A stretch of 64,000 bases of DNA from Ulva prolifera (taxonomy: Eukaryota > Chlorophyta > Ulvophyceae > Ulvales > Ulvaceae): NCBI GenBank assembly GCA_023078555.1, contig CM041196.1, positions 6,831,985-6,895,984 on the forward strand, in the 5' to 3' direction. Position numbers and translations under genes: made by a program. Of this stretch, positions 38,301 to 48,492 are shown one piece after another. How positions within the stretch are numbered: the stretch's first letter is position 1; every line of letters begins with the position of its first letter. Under the pieces are notes generated by a model. That model was given only the letters and a program-made list of their open reading frames with translations. It was not told the DNA's origin and searched no databases.

Positions 38301-40107
38301 GCCTCCTTTACATAGATAACATCGTCTGATTGATGATTACATTCCCCTCCCGCCGGGCGTTGGGACATGGGTGTGGGTTCATGCCGTCATGAATTACCAA
38401 GCTGATGATCTCAGAATGTTGTATTATGATCGGACCCACACTTTGAATCATCAAGCCTCTCAGAAGCAAGACAGGGCGTTGTTGTATACATGCACTTAAT
38501 CACGTAGCCGGCCTCTTTAGGTCCTCTCGAAACCCTAGTGTGTGCCATTTGTGTGTTGTGGCCGAGTGGCAGCAGGCAGCACGGACGCAGCGGCACGGGT
38601 ACGGAGGCCTCGCCTGAGACCATGGGGCTGTGCTGCAGAACACCAAGTCGTTGCTGGACAGCAACCTCGCTGACAAGGCGTACCTGTCGGCAGCTGGCAA
38701 GAAGGTGGTCGTCATCGGCGGCGGCGACACCGGCACGGACTGCATCGCCACCGCGCTGCGGCACGGCGCCACGCAGGTCATCAACCTCGAGCTGATGGAC
38801 CGGCCCCCGGAGGAGCGCGCCGCCGGCAACCCCTGGCCGATGTGGCCCCGCGTCTTCAAGGTATGTCCCCCAGCCCCGCCCCGGCTCCTCGGGCACACAA
38901 TCCAGGCTACCTCTGCGCCACCTCACCTGTTTATCTGAACACATGGTGCTGAACTCTTGCATGTTTCAGACGCGCAGACCTCGTCCTCATCCGGACTTGT
39001 TCTGGATCGCTCGCGGCTACGTAAAGCCTAACCCTACCCGACTGTGGCTGCTATCAGTTTTTGAGCTGCTGGACAAGTGGTCATGGTAGCCACAGCAAAG
39101 TGCACTGTCGGCGCCATGGGACCAAGGTCGTGCACGAAATCGCATCCTTCCGTATCCCTGCATCAGGGGAAGTCTACCGTTTTTGTCGGATTGTCAACGG
39201 CGACGATCATCTGGTCTGTTGTTGTCGCAACGTGTCAGCGCCGCGGTCAGGGTGAGAGGGGTGGCTGCAGGTGGACTACGGCCACGCGGAGGCCGCCGCG
39301 AAGTTCGGCGCCGACCCGCGACGCTACAATGTCCTTACCAAGCGCTTCCTCACCGACGGCGCCGGAGCTCTCACCGGCCTCGAGGTTGTGCGCGTGCACT
39401 TTGAGACGCCCGAGGGTGGCGGCCGGCCCGCACTCGTCGAGGAGCCGGGTTCTGAGGAGGTCATCGAGGCGGACATGGCGCTGCTTGCGCTAGGATTCCT
39501 CGGACCGGAGGCGCGGCTCGCGGAGGCCCTCGGCCTCGAGACGGACGCGCGCTCCAACTTCAAGGCCGACACCTCGGCGCACGAGACCAGCGTGCCGGTG
39601 CGCCCTGTTATCTCAATTGAGGGAGGTATCAGTCTGCGCCGCCCACGTGCAAGGATGCAGTGGTATCGCGGCCATATCAAAGGGCTGCCGGGGGCGCTCT
39701 GAGAGGCTGTGGCCGAGGATGCTGCAATGCTTGTGGCAGCATGAGGTAGATGTCGTGTTGGCTGCCGTGAGTTCACGATCTGTACCATGGATAAGATCCC
39801 CTCTTTGCGCGGAGAGGTGGCAGCCGCTGACGCGTCGCTGACTCGTCGCTGACTCATTGCTGACTCATTGCTGACTCACCGCCAGCGCGTGCAGGGAGTG
39901 TTTGCAGCCGGGGACTGCCGCCGCGGCCAGTCGCTGGTGGTGTGGGCGATCGCGGAGGGCCGCAAGGCGGCCTCCGCCGTCGACGAGTTCCTGCTGAAGG
40001 ACGGCGTCACGCTGTCCGAGGACGTGTTCGAGGGCTCCATCACCTCTGCGGACGGCCCGGTGTCACACCCGATCGGCGACCTCGCAGAGCCGGTGTCTCC
40101 CCGGTGA
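25504..40107 (+). CDS. GLT1: NADH-dependent glutamate synthase (NADH-GOGAT), fused large and small subunits
   Basis: Makes two glutamate from glutamine and 2-oxoglutarate with NADH (EC 1.4.1.14), the second half of the GS-GOGAT ammonium cycle, probably in the plastid. Twenty-two exons, all junctions in phase, give 2222 residues, the size of plant NADH-GOGAT: 25504-25834, 26282-26445, 26595-26750, 27217-27498, 27940-28187, 29255-29624, 29865-30084, 30453-30553, 30857-31048, 31434-31544, 31893-32162, 32446-32760, 33034-33300, 33693-33878, 34257-34658, 35014-35296, 35768-37101, 37378-37799, 38033-38285, 38639-38860, 39271-39597, 39895-40107. A 70-residue presequence precedes the nucleophile Cys71 (CGVGF). 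The synthase part has SGHDGGTGA and 3Fe-4S cysteines 1239, 1245 and 1250. The GXGXG beta-helix domain follows (about 1370-1600). From 1745 comes the small subunit: cysteines [12 protein letters not shown] site [10 protein letters not shown] and dinucleotide site [10 protein letters not shown]. Intron 3 is GC-AG. Confidence 0.98.
26751..27216 (+). other. Non-canonical GC-AG intron (GOGAT intron 3)
   Basis: The exon ends GAGAGCCAG and the intron begins GCACGC instead of GT; it ends CTGCAG. Reading across this junction restores the expected alignment from EPVIEQWF to MFVLRKII with nothing lost or added, and both sides are phase 0. Using the nearest GT (after EQWF) would delete about 16 conserved-position residues. 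GC-AG introns are a known minor class handled by the normal spliceosome. Confidence 0.75.
30158..30349 (+). repeat. Minisatellite: four 48-bp units in GOGAT intron 7
   Basis: Units 30158-30205, 30206-30253, 30254-30301 and 30302-30349 are nearly identical, with only a few substitutions between copies. The unit length is a multiple of three, so both strands keep open frames through the array, but it lies wholly within intron 7 and is not part of the protein. Confidence 0.95.
32233..32314 (+). repeat. (TG)41 microsatellite in GOGAT intron 11
   Basis: An 82-bp perfect TG dinucleotide run. It creates spurious Val-Cys open frames. Likely length-variable between strains. TG tracts near splice acceptors can bind splicing factors, but no effect can be shown here. 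Confidence 0.97.
33896..33914 (+). repeat. Homopolymer: 19 consecutive C in GOGAT intron 14
   Basis: Run of 19 C starting 17 bases after the intron 14 donor. Exact length uncertain for technical reasons. Confidence 0.85.
39827..39880 (+). repeat. Short tandem repeat (CGCTGACTC-like) before the last GOGAT exon
   Basis: Four to five imperfect copies of a 13-14 base CTGACTC-containing unit end about 14 bases before the acceptor of the last intron. CTGAC matches a branch-point-like consensus, so the array may supply several candidate branch points. Confidence 0.7.
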
Positions 40108-42853
40108 GATGCGCCGCGCTATGCGCTGTGTGTCGTCGTCCCACCTGCGCCGTCGTGCATCTGCGGGGACGCGTCGCGGCGTGTCTGTTGCGCCCGCGGT
40201 CGCGCTGGCAGAGCCGGGCCAGGAGGGGGCTCCTCCGTAGTGGCTGTGAGTGTCGGGCTGTTGCGCGGTGGACGGGGGCCGGAGGGGGCTGGGGGGGAGC
40301 ATGATCAGATTTTGTAGGAGTATGTGGGATGCATGGTTGCCGCATGCTTAGTTTTTCTATGCGATGAGGTTCCTTGTGGAGGAAGTGAAGCGGTGGCCCG
40401 GTGCGGAGTGTCAAGCCGTGGCCAGTGGTGCGCATTGTGAGGACGTGGGAAGAGGGGATTGTGGCGCCGGTGATGGCTGCAGCGGTGGCGCCAGCCATGC
40501 AGCATGTTTGTTCCAGCTTCCAGTCCAGGCATCAATGAATATTCTCTTCGTGCGTATGCTTCGTGTGTGATGCACAATTGTAACACAAGTGTGGATTCCA
40601 AGCAGTGCACAAGAGGCTGCAGCTGCGCATGTTCAAAACCAAAGTTTGAAAATTTCCATAGAATATATCAAATAAATATATATACGTCATGCTGAAACAT
40701 GCTTACGGCACATTCATAGACAACATCTGGTGAACCGTCTCATGCTAGGACCCTCGTACGATCGGAGCCGGTATGACTTACTTTTGCTTTCAGCGTGGAT
40801 GTGCAGGTGTGAGAACAACTGCGTTGCTGACAGCCAGGATACAATGCCACACAGCTGCCACTACAGCCTGTGTAGTGCCATGGTGGCGTGCTGGTTTTCT
40901 GTATGCCACTCGTATTGTGTGAGGGCTGCGCAGCTGGGCTGGTAACACAGCGTTGGCTTTGACATGCCTGTAAGGCACTTTGAGGCTCTATGACATGCTC
41001 ATGCGGGCCGTGCTCACATCACAAGTGATTCTCTTCCATTGCCTGTGCTTGTTTTGGCCTGTGTCCAAACAAGGACAGACAACAGGAGACTGTCACCTCT
41101 AACGCAAGCATGGGCCCCATGAGTGTGTCAAAAAGCATAGCATAGCTAATCTACAATGCCAGGTGTGAACAAGCAGTGCAATATCTGTGATGTGTGGTGG
41201 GGTGGCGGGATGCAGGGCGTGCAAATGACAAACTCAAGTCAGCTCAAATGGCCAACAGTTGTCAGCTGGCAAGAGGTCCGACATTGGCATAGGAATGACT
41301 GATACATCATCGGAAGCACCAGATTAGTGTCCTTTTGTATACGGGGCAGCGTATCACGACGTGAACATGCTTCACAAGTCACGGTGGTCAGGCTTCGGTG
41401 GTCATGGCCGCGGCTCCCGTCCTGGTGGTGCCGCTGCAGTGGCCCTCGCCTGGTGATCAATTGATTGACTGCAATGGAATCCTGGCATGGACTCGCAGCT
41501 TCCACTAAGCATGCAGCCTTGACGTCAATGACATGATGACTACTGACGTGGCTGGTGATCAATTGATTGACTGCAATGGAATCCTGGCATGGACTCGCAG
41601 CTTCCACTAAGCATGCAGCCTTGACGTCAATGACATGATGACTACTGACGTGGCCCAAGACTAAAGCCGTGCAGCAGATATAGGACCACATACCAGTGTA
41701 CACAAGCAGCTTCGGCCATGCCGGTATGCATGCATTGTCTCATAAAGTTCATTTGGTTACACACAGAATCCGTAAGCCTAGTAAGTATACCTTGCAGGTG
41801 CTGAGATGAGGCTGTGCCCATACTCAAAGGAGTTGCCACGTGCCGGTAGCCCCATGCCATGCCGTGATGCTCCTCAGCGCACCCTTCGTGCAACCACACG
41901 CAACAAAAATAGCCGACCAATTCAATGCGCACGGCCAGCGCAACCATCGGCGACGCCCATCAGCCGCCGCAGCCTTCTTGACTCGCCTGCGGTCGCATCC
42001 TGCGGCGTCCCGACACCAGCACCACCGGCCGCACCACCCTAATCCATTCCACAGGGTTTCCTGGTGCGTAATCTGCGGCACGCATGACACGTGCCGTGTC
42101 TGGACACTGACACCGCCTGCACAGGGGCGTAGGTACCCGTGAGACCAGCAGCCACAGCGGCACGCCATGGCCGGTCGAGCCGGGCCTGTCATGGCCACAG
42201 GCACTCACACAAGGCTTCTAGGCGCACATGACGCAGTGTGTTCCCGGCCACACCCATCGCCACGTGCACAAAACATCCAGCCCCCCTCTCCCCCCCGCCC
42301 CCCACCGCCACAAGAAAACACCAGCCAGAGATGGTCCTGAAAGGCCCCCCTCACAGGCACTCTGTAGACCACCGCGCTTGTCAAAGCCGGCTTCTCTGCC
42401 CATGCCGACTGCGGACGGTGCGTCTGGTGGCACCGCGGTCGCTAGCGCCTGCCGGCGCCGCAGCTGTGCTGCCCGCGCTCCAGGCTGAGCCCGATGGGTG
42501 CGCAAGCAAAAGCGCTCTGCTTTACCGCCCCGCCGGCAACCGCAACCTCCCCCTCAAGCCACCTGACTGACCTCGTAGGACCTCTGCTCCGTAGAGCTCC
42601 AACGCAAAATCACTTCTCCATCATCACGCATGGGCTTCATGCATGTTCACTGACCAACCAACAAGAACACGCATGCGCCATCACGAGCATGGCATGCCAC
42701 AGCCTCTGCAGCAGGGCGACCCCCTCGTCAAAGTGAACACGTGCTGTGAGTTTGACAGACACCAGCGCGCGCGGCGGCTACCACCTGCGGGCACAGCACC
42801 CGCCCACACCCACCCCAGCAGCCGCGGTCACGCCGCCCGGCACGATGGTGGCT
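40108..42853. other. Convergent intergenic region, 2.7 kb, with a tandem duplication
   Basis: Lies between the GOGAT stop and the stop of the next minus-strand gene. The left part holds the GOGAT 3' flank, including TGTAA near 40577 (about 470 bp after the stop). The centre is less GC-rich and contains the perfect 102-bp tandem duplication listed separately. Frames here are short or low in coding character. The right 700 bp are GC-rich without a convincing exon. Confidence 0.5.
41451..41654. repeat. Perfect 102-bp tandem duplication
   Basis: 41451-41552 and 41553-41654 are identical base for base. The unit is 34 codons long, so a minus-strand frame (41239-41703) stays open through both copies, but that frame shows no other sign of coding. 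Identity without a single difference implies a recent duplication or an assembly artefact. Confidence 0.97.
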
Positions 42854-45482
42854 TCACGGCGCCCAGTCCGGCCGGGTGGGCACGACACCGGCCTTGGGGT
42901 GGCCGCGGATGCTCGCGCGCCGCGCGATGATCTCGCGCCAGCGCTCCCGCTGCGCCCGCGGCATCTCCCGCACGCGCTCACACTGGCCCTTGGCCTTGGG
43001 GTGCGGCCGCGCGCAGAACACGCATGCGCGCGCGTACATCTTGCACGTGTCAAACAGCGACTCGTACAGCGCGCCCGCGGCCGCCGCAAGCGCGTCGAGC
43101 CGCAGCTCCGCCGGAAAGGTGTCCATCTCCTCCCGCATCAGACTCTCCGCGCGTGCTAGCTCCGCCTCGGTGAGCCCGGATAGAACACGCTCCTGCCCGG
43201 AGCTGCGCCCGGCCGGCGAACCGTGGCCCCCAGGCGGCTGACGCTGTGCCCCCGCGCGCTGCGCCTGCTCCCTGCGATGCGCCGCGCCGTGCTGCGGCCG
43301 CGGCCGCTCCTCCTGCAGCGGCTCCTCGTCCGATTCGTCCACGATGTGGATCTTTGCGTGGCCGACGGCCGCGCCGCTGCGCGCCAGCGATGGCGTGCCG
43401 AGGGGCGACCGCTCGTCTTCACTATCGTCATCGCCCAGCAGAAACGGCCCCGTCCGTGGGGATGCCAGCCGCGCAGGCGGCCCCGGCAGCGATCTGCGGT
43501 CCCGAGTCTCAGCCTGGCGCAGCGGCTGCGCCGCCGCCGCTGTGCGGGGGCGCCGCTGGTCGGGCTCGTGTGCAGACGCGCCGGGGCGAGGTTTCTTAGA
43601 GATGAAGCCGCCACGCGGCTCTGCAGCGGCGCCGCGGAGGTCTGGCTCAGATCCGCGCCGCGGGGCCTTGGGCAGGGGGAGCCCGTAGACACCGCCGCCG
43701 CCCACCGCGTCCTCAGCCCCAACCCGCTCTTCCACCCGTCGCTTCTTTGAGCCTGCGTGCGCGATATCATCGCCGCTTCCCCCACGACTCCCTGGCTCCC
43801 GGCGCTGCGCTGGCGCAGTGTTCGGCGTTCTGTGCTCGGCCGGCGGCGGCCGTGCAGCAGGCCTGTTCCTGTCGTCACGCGCCTGTGTGGCTACGGGGGG
43901 AGCCATGGCCACAGGCGTCCGCAGCGCCGCATGCGACTGCGGCGGTGCCTTGTGCGGCTGCGTCAGCGCCTTGTGCGGCTGCGTCAGCGCCTTGTGCGGC
44001 TGCGGCAGAGCTTGATGCGGCTGCGCCGGCGCCTTGGCCTTGCCAGGCAGCCACGCCTTGCCGCGGGCCATCTCCTCCAGCGACATGCCCTCACCATTGG
44101 CGTCAGGGGCGACGAACTGGATGGGCTGGTGGGGGCGACGGGAATTCGTGCGCGGCCTTGGAGCTGCGTCCGCGGCGCCGCGCGCGGACGGCGGCTTGTG
44201 CGGCTCAGTGTCCTGCGGTGGTCGTGCCGGTGCGGCAGAGGCGCGAGAGCCGGACGCTCTGGCGCGCTCGCTCGGCGGGAGCGGCCGCCGCGCAGTCGCC
44301 TGCTGTGCATGCTGGGGCTTCTTGCCGGGGCTGTTGACGGGCGCTTCGTCAGCGGCGCGTCTGGCCGCGAGGGCTCCGCGGGCGTGGGCCGGCAGGCACT
44401 CACCGGTGGCGACCGAGTTCTGGGGCTCTGTTGGAGCGATCGAGGCGGACTGCTGGCCGCTCTCGCGGGGGCTGGAGGCGTGGCTGTGGAGGGCGGCCGG
44501 GTCGGTGGCTGTGCTGGCCGGTGCAACGGCTGGGCTTGCATGGGCCGGCTCGAGGGCTCGCTCGAAAAGTGGTCCTCTTTCTGCGTCACTCGTGATGGTC
44601 TCGGGTACTGGCTGGGCAACAGGGCTTGATTGTCTCTGAGGGTCTTGGAGGGCTTCTTGGATCTCTTCCAGGTACTTGTCAGATGGTGCCGGCGCGCCTT
44701 GTTCCGTGCATGCGGAAGGTTGCGCTTCGTCTGCGGGATGAGGCACAGGTGAGGATCGTCTTGTGTCAGCGACAGGCCCGATGGTGGCTCCAGTACCGGC
44801 AGTCGGGCCCGGGGGGCTGCGTTCATGAGGCTGGGCTGTAGATATAGGAGGATCGGCAGCGCCGTGAGAGAGTGAATCGGGTACGGGCAGTGGTGCATTT
44901 GTGCCACGGAGGCCATCAATGAGGCTTGCTGAGGCGGGGCGACTGGGCATGTGTTCGTTCTGATCAATGTCTTCTTTTGGCTGGCGAGGTAGAGATGGAG
45001 GAGATGGTGCAGCAGGCTGCAGACAGTCTCACAGCTGAGAGGTTGGCATAGATATGCATGCTGTGTCCCGAAATGAATCAGGAGCAACTGGAACGCTGTC
45101 AATGCAAGCTCACAAGAAAGCGCACTATCGCAGGACGGGAGCTCTCGACTCCTGCGCTCATCCTATGAAATGCGGGAGGCTGACGTTCAAGAAGAGACGA
45201 GTAGATGTATGTTTGGCACATTCCAAGGTTCAAAAAATCGGTAGGTGTCGCGTTGCGGTGCTTGGTGCTGCGAATTACTTGACACAGCCACTGCCAGCAA
45301 GCGACGACACATTGTGCATCATCCGATGCCAGAACAGAAATTGCACTCATAACAGCCTGCTCTCCAGATACGGCAGAGGATGCATGCATGCGATCTTGGC
45401 AGAAGTCCAGAATATCCAAGTGAAGCTCAGCGGCAAGCGCGCGGAAGCCCTGCATCTGCTGAACGAGCGTTTGTGTGTCCAT
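42854..45482 (-). CDS. Large, mostly disordered protein with C-terminal cysteine cluster; family unknown
   Basis: Two exons, 45482-45279 and 45016-42854, joined in phase 0 across a GTAATT...CTGCAG intron, give 788 residues. The first 68 residues (MDTQTLVQQMQ onward) are helical and cysteine-containing. Residues about 80-650 are rich in Pro, Ala, Ser and Arg, with acidic patches (DDDSEDERSP, DESDEEP) and basic clusters (SKKRRVEER), suggesting a nuclear protein. A heptad QPHKALT repeats about five times near the middle. The last 120 residues look folded: a Leu/Glu-rich helix, then C-x6-C-x2-C-x10-C, which could bind zinc. I recognise no family. A start at 44950 inside exon 2 is the alternative if exon 1 is not used. 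Long open frames on the opposite strand are shadows of its GC-rich codons. Confidence 0.55.
43946..44030 (-). repeat. 21-bp tandem repeat coding for QPHKALT heptads
   Basis: Three near-perfect 21-bp units, with degenerate ones on each side, lie within the coding sequence of the disordered protein and encode the repeated heptad. The in-frame unit length fits protein-level expansion. Confidence 0.85.
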
Positions 45483-45884
45483 ATGGTCAAGTACGACGAA
45501 TTTACTCTATTATCCAAGGATGAAGGGGCGACTACGTGGAAGGAGCATTCGGGCAATGTCTAATGGTATGCCTGCCCGATGCGGCTCCATCTCGCCTGGC
45601 AGACTACTTACAGAAACCGACAAGACAGTAGCATGTAATACGTAGCGGTTCTTTATGACAGCGATGATGTAAATCTAATAATACATTCGAAATGGGGATA
45701 TCGGCTAGGCGCCTTCAACAAGCAGAGCGGCTGCGAGCAGCAGCAGCGAACGCGCTATTTTGCATATACTTTGCGATATATCTGCTTTCAGCTCACAAGC
45801 CATCGGATCTTCACAGCCGCCCGGCCTATTCACCCGAAGCACCGCTGATGGGCCAGCTCCCGCGGGATCCCGGTTACAACGGGT

Positions 45885-45924
45885 GGGGGGGGGGGGGGGG
45901 GGGGGGGGGGCGGGGGGGGGGGGG
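45885..45924. repeat. G homopolymer, 26 G then C then 13 G
   Basis: Forty bases that are all G except one C. Together with the C run at 46853 it could form quadruplex DNA on one strand. Length may be unreliable. Confidence 0.9.
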
Positions 45925-46846
45925 CCTCAGATGTCCTCACGGGGTCTCACCTCACCTCAACCCAGCCAGGCATGCATGACCGCCACACCAACGCGCTGCC
46001 ACGACTATGGGTCATGATCAGTCGTGATAGCGACGGTGTGGGATCATATGGGCGACTTGTGGGGGGTAAGGACTCAGCTGAGGCACCAGCCCCAAGCTAC
46101 CCATCCCGCACTACAATCCCAACAACGATCACCGCACATGAGGAAGTTTGCGATCTGGTGTCGGTGCTGGTCACTTGGCTCAATCACAGATCCAATGAGG
46201 CCCTTTGGCAAGGCCAAAACATGCGATATCAAGCAGTCTGGGATCATCACGTACGTATACAGTTTAGTGAAGGAAGTCTGGATCAAAGGAAATCTGGATT
46301 TAATCTGCAGACATGCATGGAGACGTACGTAACCAGCATCCACCACTGATCTTCCTGCCTCAGCTCTAGATGATTCACAATGTAACTCCGCCCAGCTGCC
46401 AACAAAGCACGCCCAAACGACCGCAAGCAGGTGGAGGATCTAGAGATCTCTTTCCAGAGTTCATGCAGTGACACATGCATGCAATCAGTACACACGACGT
46501 ATCGGTACCTGGACACCGCTCCCGACACAAAGCGCACCCAACGAACTGCTCTCCAGGCAGCAGCGCGGGCTCTGACTGCCGACCGCGTGTGTGAGATGGC
46601 AGCTCGGCCGCAGCCGCCAGCGGCGGCAGGGCCTCCCGGCTGCACACGGAGGTGCTTACATGCATGAGCCCTGTGCAGAGGCTGCACACATGCATGCATG
46701 TTGTGTTCTTGACATGCGTGCTGCGTACGCGGAGCTGCCTGCCTCGCCACCTTCATCCTTGAGACACACATGCATGCACATCAGCGTGCTGCAATCGTGA
46801 GGAGAGGCTGGCGACGACTGCTGGGACCCTAAAGAGGCTGCAGCTG

Positions 46847-46852
<6 letters not shown>

Positions 46853-46890
<38 letters not shown>
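46853..46890. repeat. Homopolymer: 38 consecutive C
   Basis: The longest homopolymer in the window, intergenic. Runs this long are often collapsed or expanded in assemblies. Confidence 0.9.
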
Positions 46891-46894
<4 letters not shown>

Positions 46895-48047
46895 CAGCCG
46901 TGCTGAGCCCGTCCGCCACTCACATCCAAGCGGATACGGCTATGTAATGCATACATACCTCTGGGGGGTCGCAGATGCATGCCGCAGCCTAGAAGCTACG
47001 AACTGCATATCGCTGCTGCCGCTGCAGTGGCTGCAGTGGCGGTGTCCCTGGTGATGGCAACACTCCCGTCCCGCGGCTGCACAGCATGTGCAGCACGCAC
47101 AGCACAGCGCGCAGCACGCGCAGCACCCACGAAACTCACTATGTGCATGTGGTACAGCTGCGGAACAGCTGGGGATCCGGAGAGGTGTTGCAGGAGGTGT
47201 TGCAGGCCACCGTGGTCACAGGTGGCGTTTTGCCCACCGGTGCGCCACATTCACCGGCCGGCTGGCTGCATGACGGCTGTGGGCCGCGGTGCTGCGTGGC
47301 CGAGGGGGCTTGGACTCCCGTGCATTGTGGGCGCGGGCGCACAGGCCGTTCGCGATGCGGCCCTGCGTGCGACGCGCGCCATGCGTGGCTGATGCCAATT
47401 CGGGCACGGCGACATTCTCGTTCGGTATCTTTGGTCCATCCCGATGTGTACACACATATTGTTCTAGAAAATTTGCACACCCTTTCTATGTCAGTTGTAT
47501 GAAGGGCTTACCACTCCACGCCACGCGTACCGGTGGCCAGGCCAGGCCGGCAGGGGCAGTGCCCAGATATCTGAATATATCTAGATCAATCTATGCCCCT
47601 ATGTGTATACGTGCCTGGCCACCGGTATATGTACGCGTGTCGTGGAGTGCTAAGCCTCTTATGCAACATCATGCAACTCAAGGGTACGTGTTGTGGGCGG
47701 TCTGCCTTGACACGGCGTCTGGCGTGTGCGGGACCAGTAGAGTCGTACGGAGCTTTGACTCCCTGCTTCGAATTCTGGTTGACAAGAATATTGCGATGCC
47801 TTGCGGTATGATCTGGTGCTGCAGATCTGCCATGCAACGGCCTGAGCCCTTGAAATTTGTCAATGCTACACGACTCATGGGGCTTCATCGACCTGCATCT
47901 CGTCGCTGTAGCTGCCAGTGCAGTGGTGGCCATGGTGCCTCCAGCTCTGCGTCCGTATGCATGAGGCTCGCATCAAGCACGTTGCGTGCCACCAGGGATC
48001 AGGCCGCGGTCATCCCTCAGGTGTACAGTGCCATGGCCTGCCACAGC

Positions 48048-48095
48048 CAGCCTGCCTGCCACAGACAGCCTGCCTGCCACAGACAGCCTGCCTGC
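48048..48095. repeat. 18-bp tandem repeat, about 2.5 copies
   Basis: Successive units built on CAGCCTGCCTGCCACAGA. Intergenic, no known role. Confidence 0.75.
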
Positions 48096-48224
48096 ATCCA
48101 TGTGCGCGTGTAGCAGGCCTGCTCAGCCAGTCTAACCTGAACAGCAGCAGCAGCATAGCACAGCACGCCGGCACAGCATGCCGTCAGCTGGTTAGCAATG
48201 GTGTAAGCGCACGCTGCCCTATAG

Positions 48225-48256
48225 CTGTAGCTATAACCCTATAGCTATAGCTACAG
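48225..48256. repeat. Inverted repeat, 11-bp arms
   Basis: Arms CTGTAGCTATA and TATAGCTACAG match perfectly around a 10-base spacer in an AT-rich pocket. It could form a hairpin in RNA or DNA. No T tract follows, and no function is assigned. Confidence 0.7.
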
Positions 48257-48462
48257 CCTCTCCCAAGTGATATATATCTGTATATACAGTGTTCGATAGG
48301 CAGGAGGGCGCAGCATGTCACATCATGAGTACATTCCTGGCAGTCTGCGCCCAGCTGAACAGGCTGCAGCCTTATAACATGGCAGAATTCTCACGCTCAT
48401 GCAATGCAGCATATCCGCCGGCCAGCGCTAGCATGCGCAGGTGCATGCATAGTGTTGGGAAC

Positions 48463-48492
48463 GATCACCACATGTGCACACATGTGGTGATC
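48463..48492. repeat. Near-perfect palindrome, 14-bp arms
   Basis: GATCACCACATGTG, a two-base centre, then CACATGTGGTGATC. The length of perfect symmetry is beyond chance expectation for one site. It may be a dimeric protein-binding site or a remnant of an inverted-repeat element. No flanking target duplication was seen. Confidence 0.8.

Noticed and set aside
42854..44950. Two overlapping minus-strand frames (43156-43878 and 43984-45102) as separate genes
   Set aside because: They are alternative frames of the same GC-rich exon; the 42854-45016 frame is the longest and carries the structured C-terminus.
46979..47392. 137-codon plus-strand frame with an N-terminal hydrophobic Ala/Val stretch
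   Set aside because: The hydrophobic stretch comes from a GCT/GCA/GTG-rich DNA tract, the rest is Cys/Arg-rich and unlike a folded protein, and another frame across the same bases looks equally plausible.
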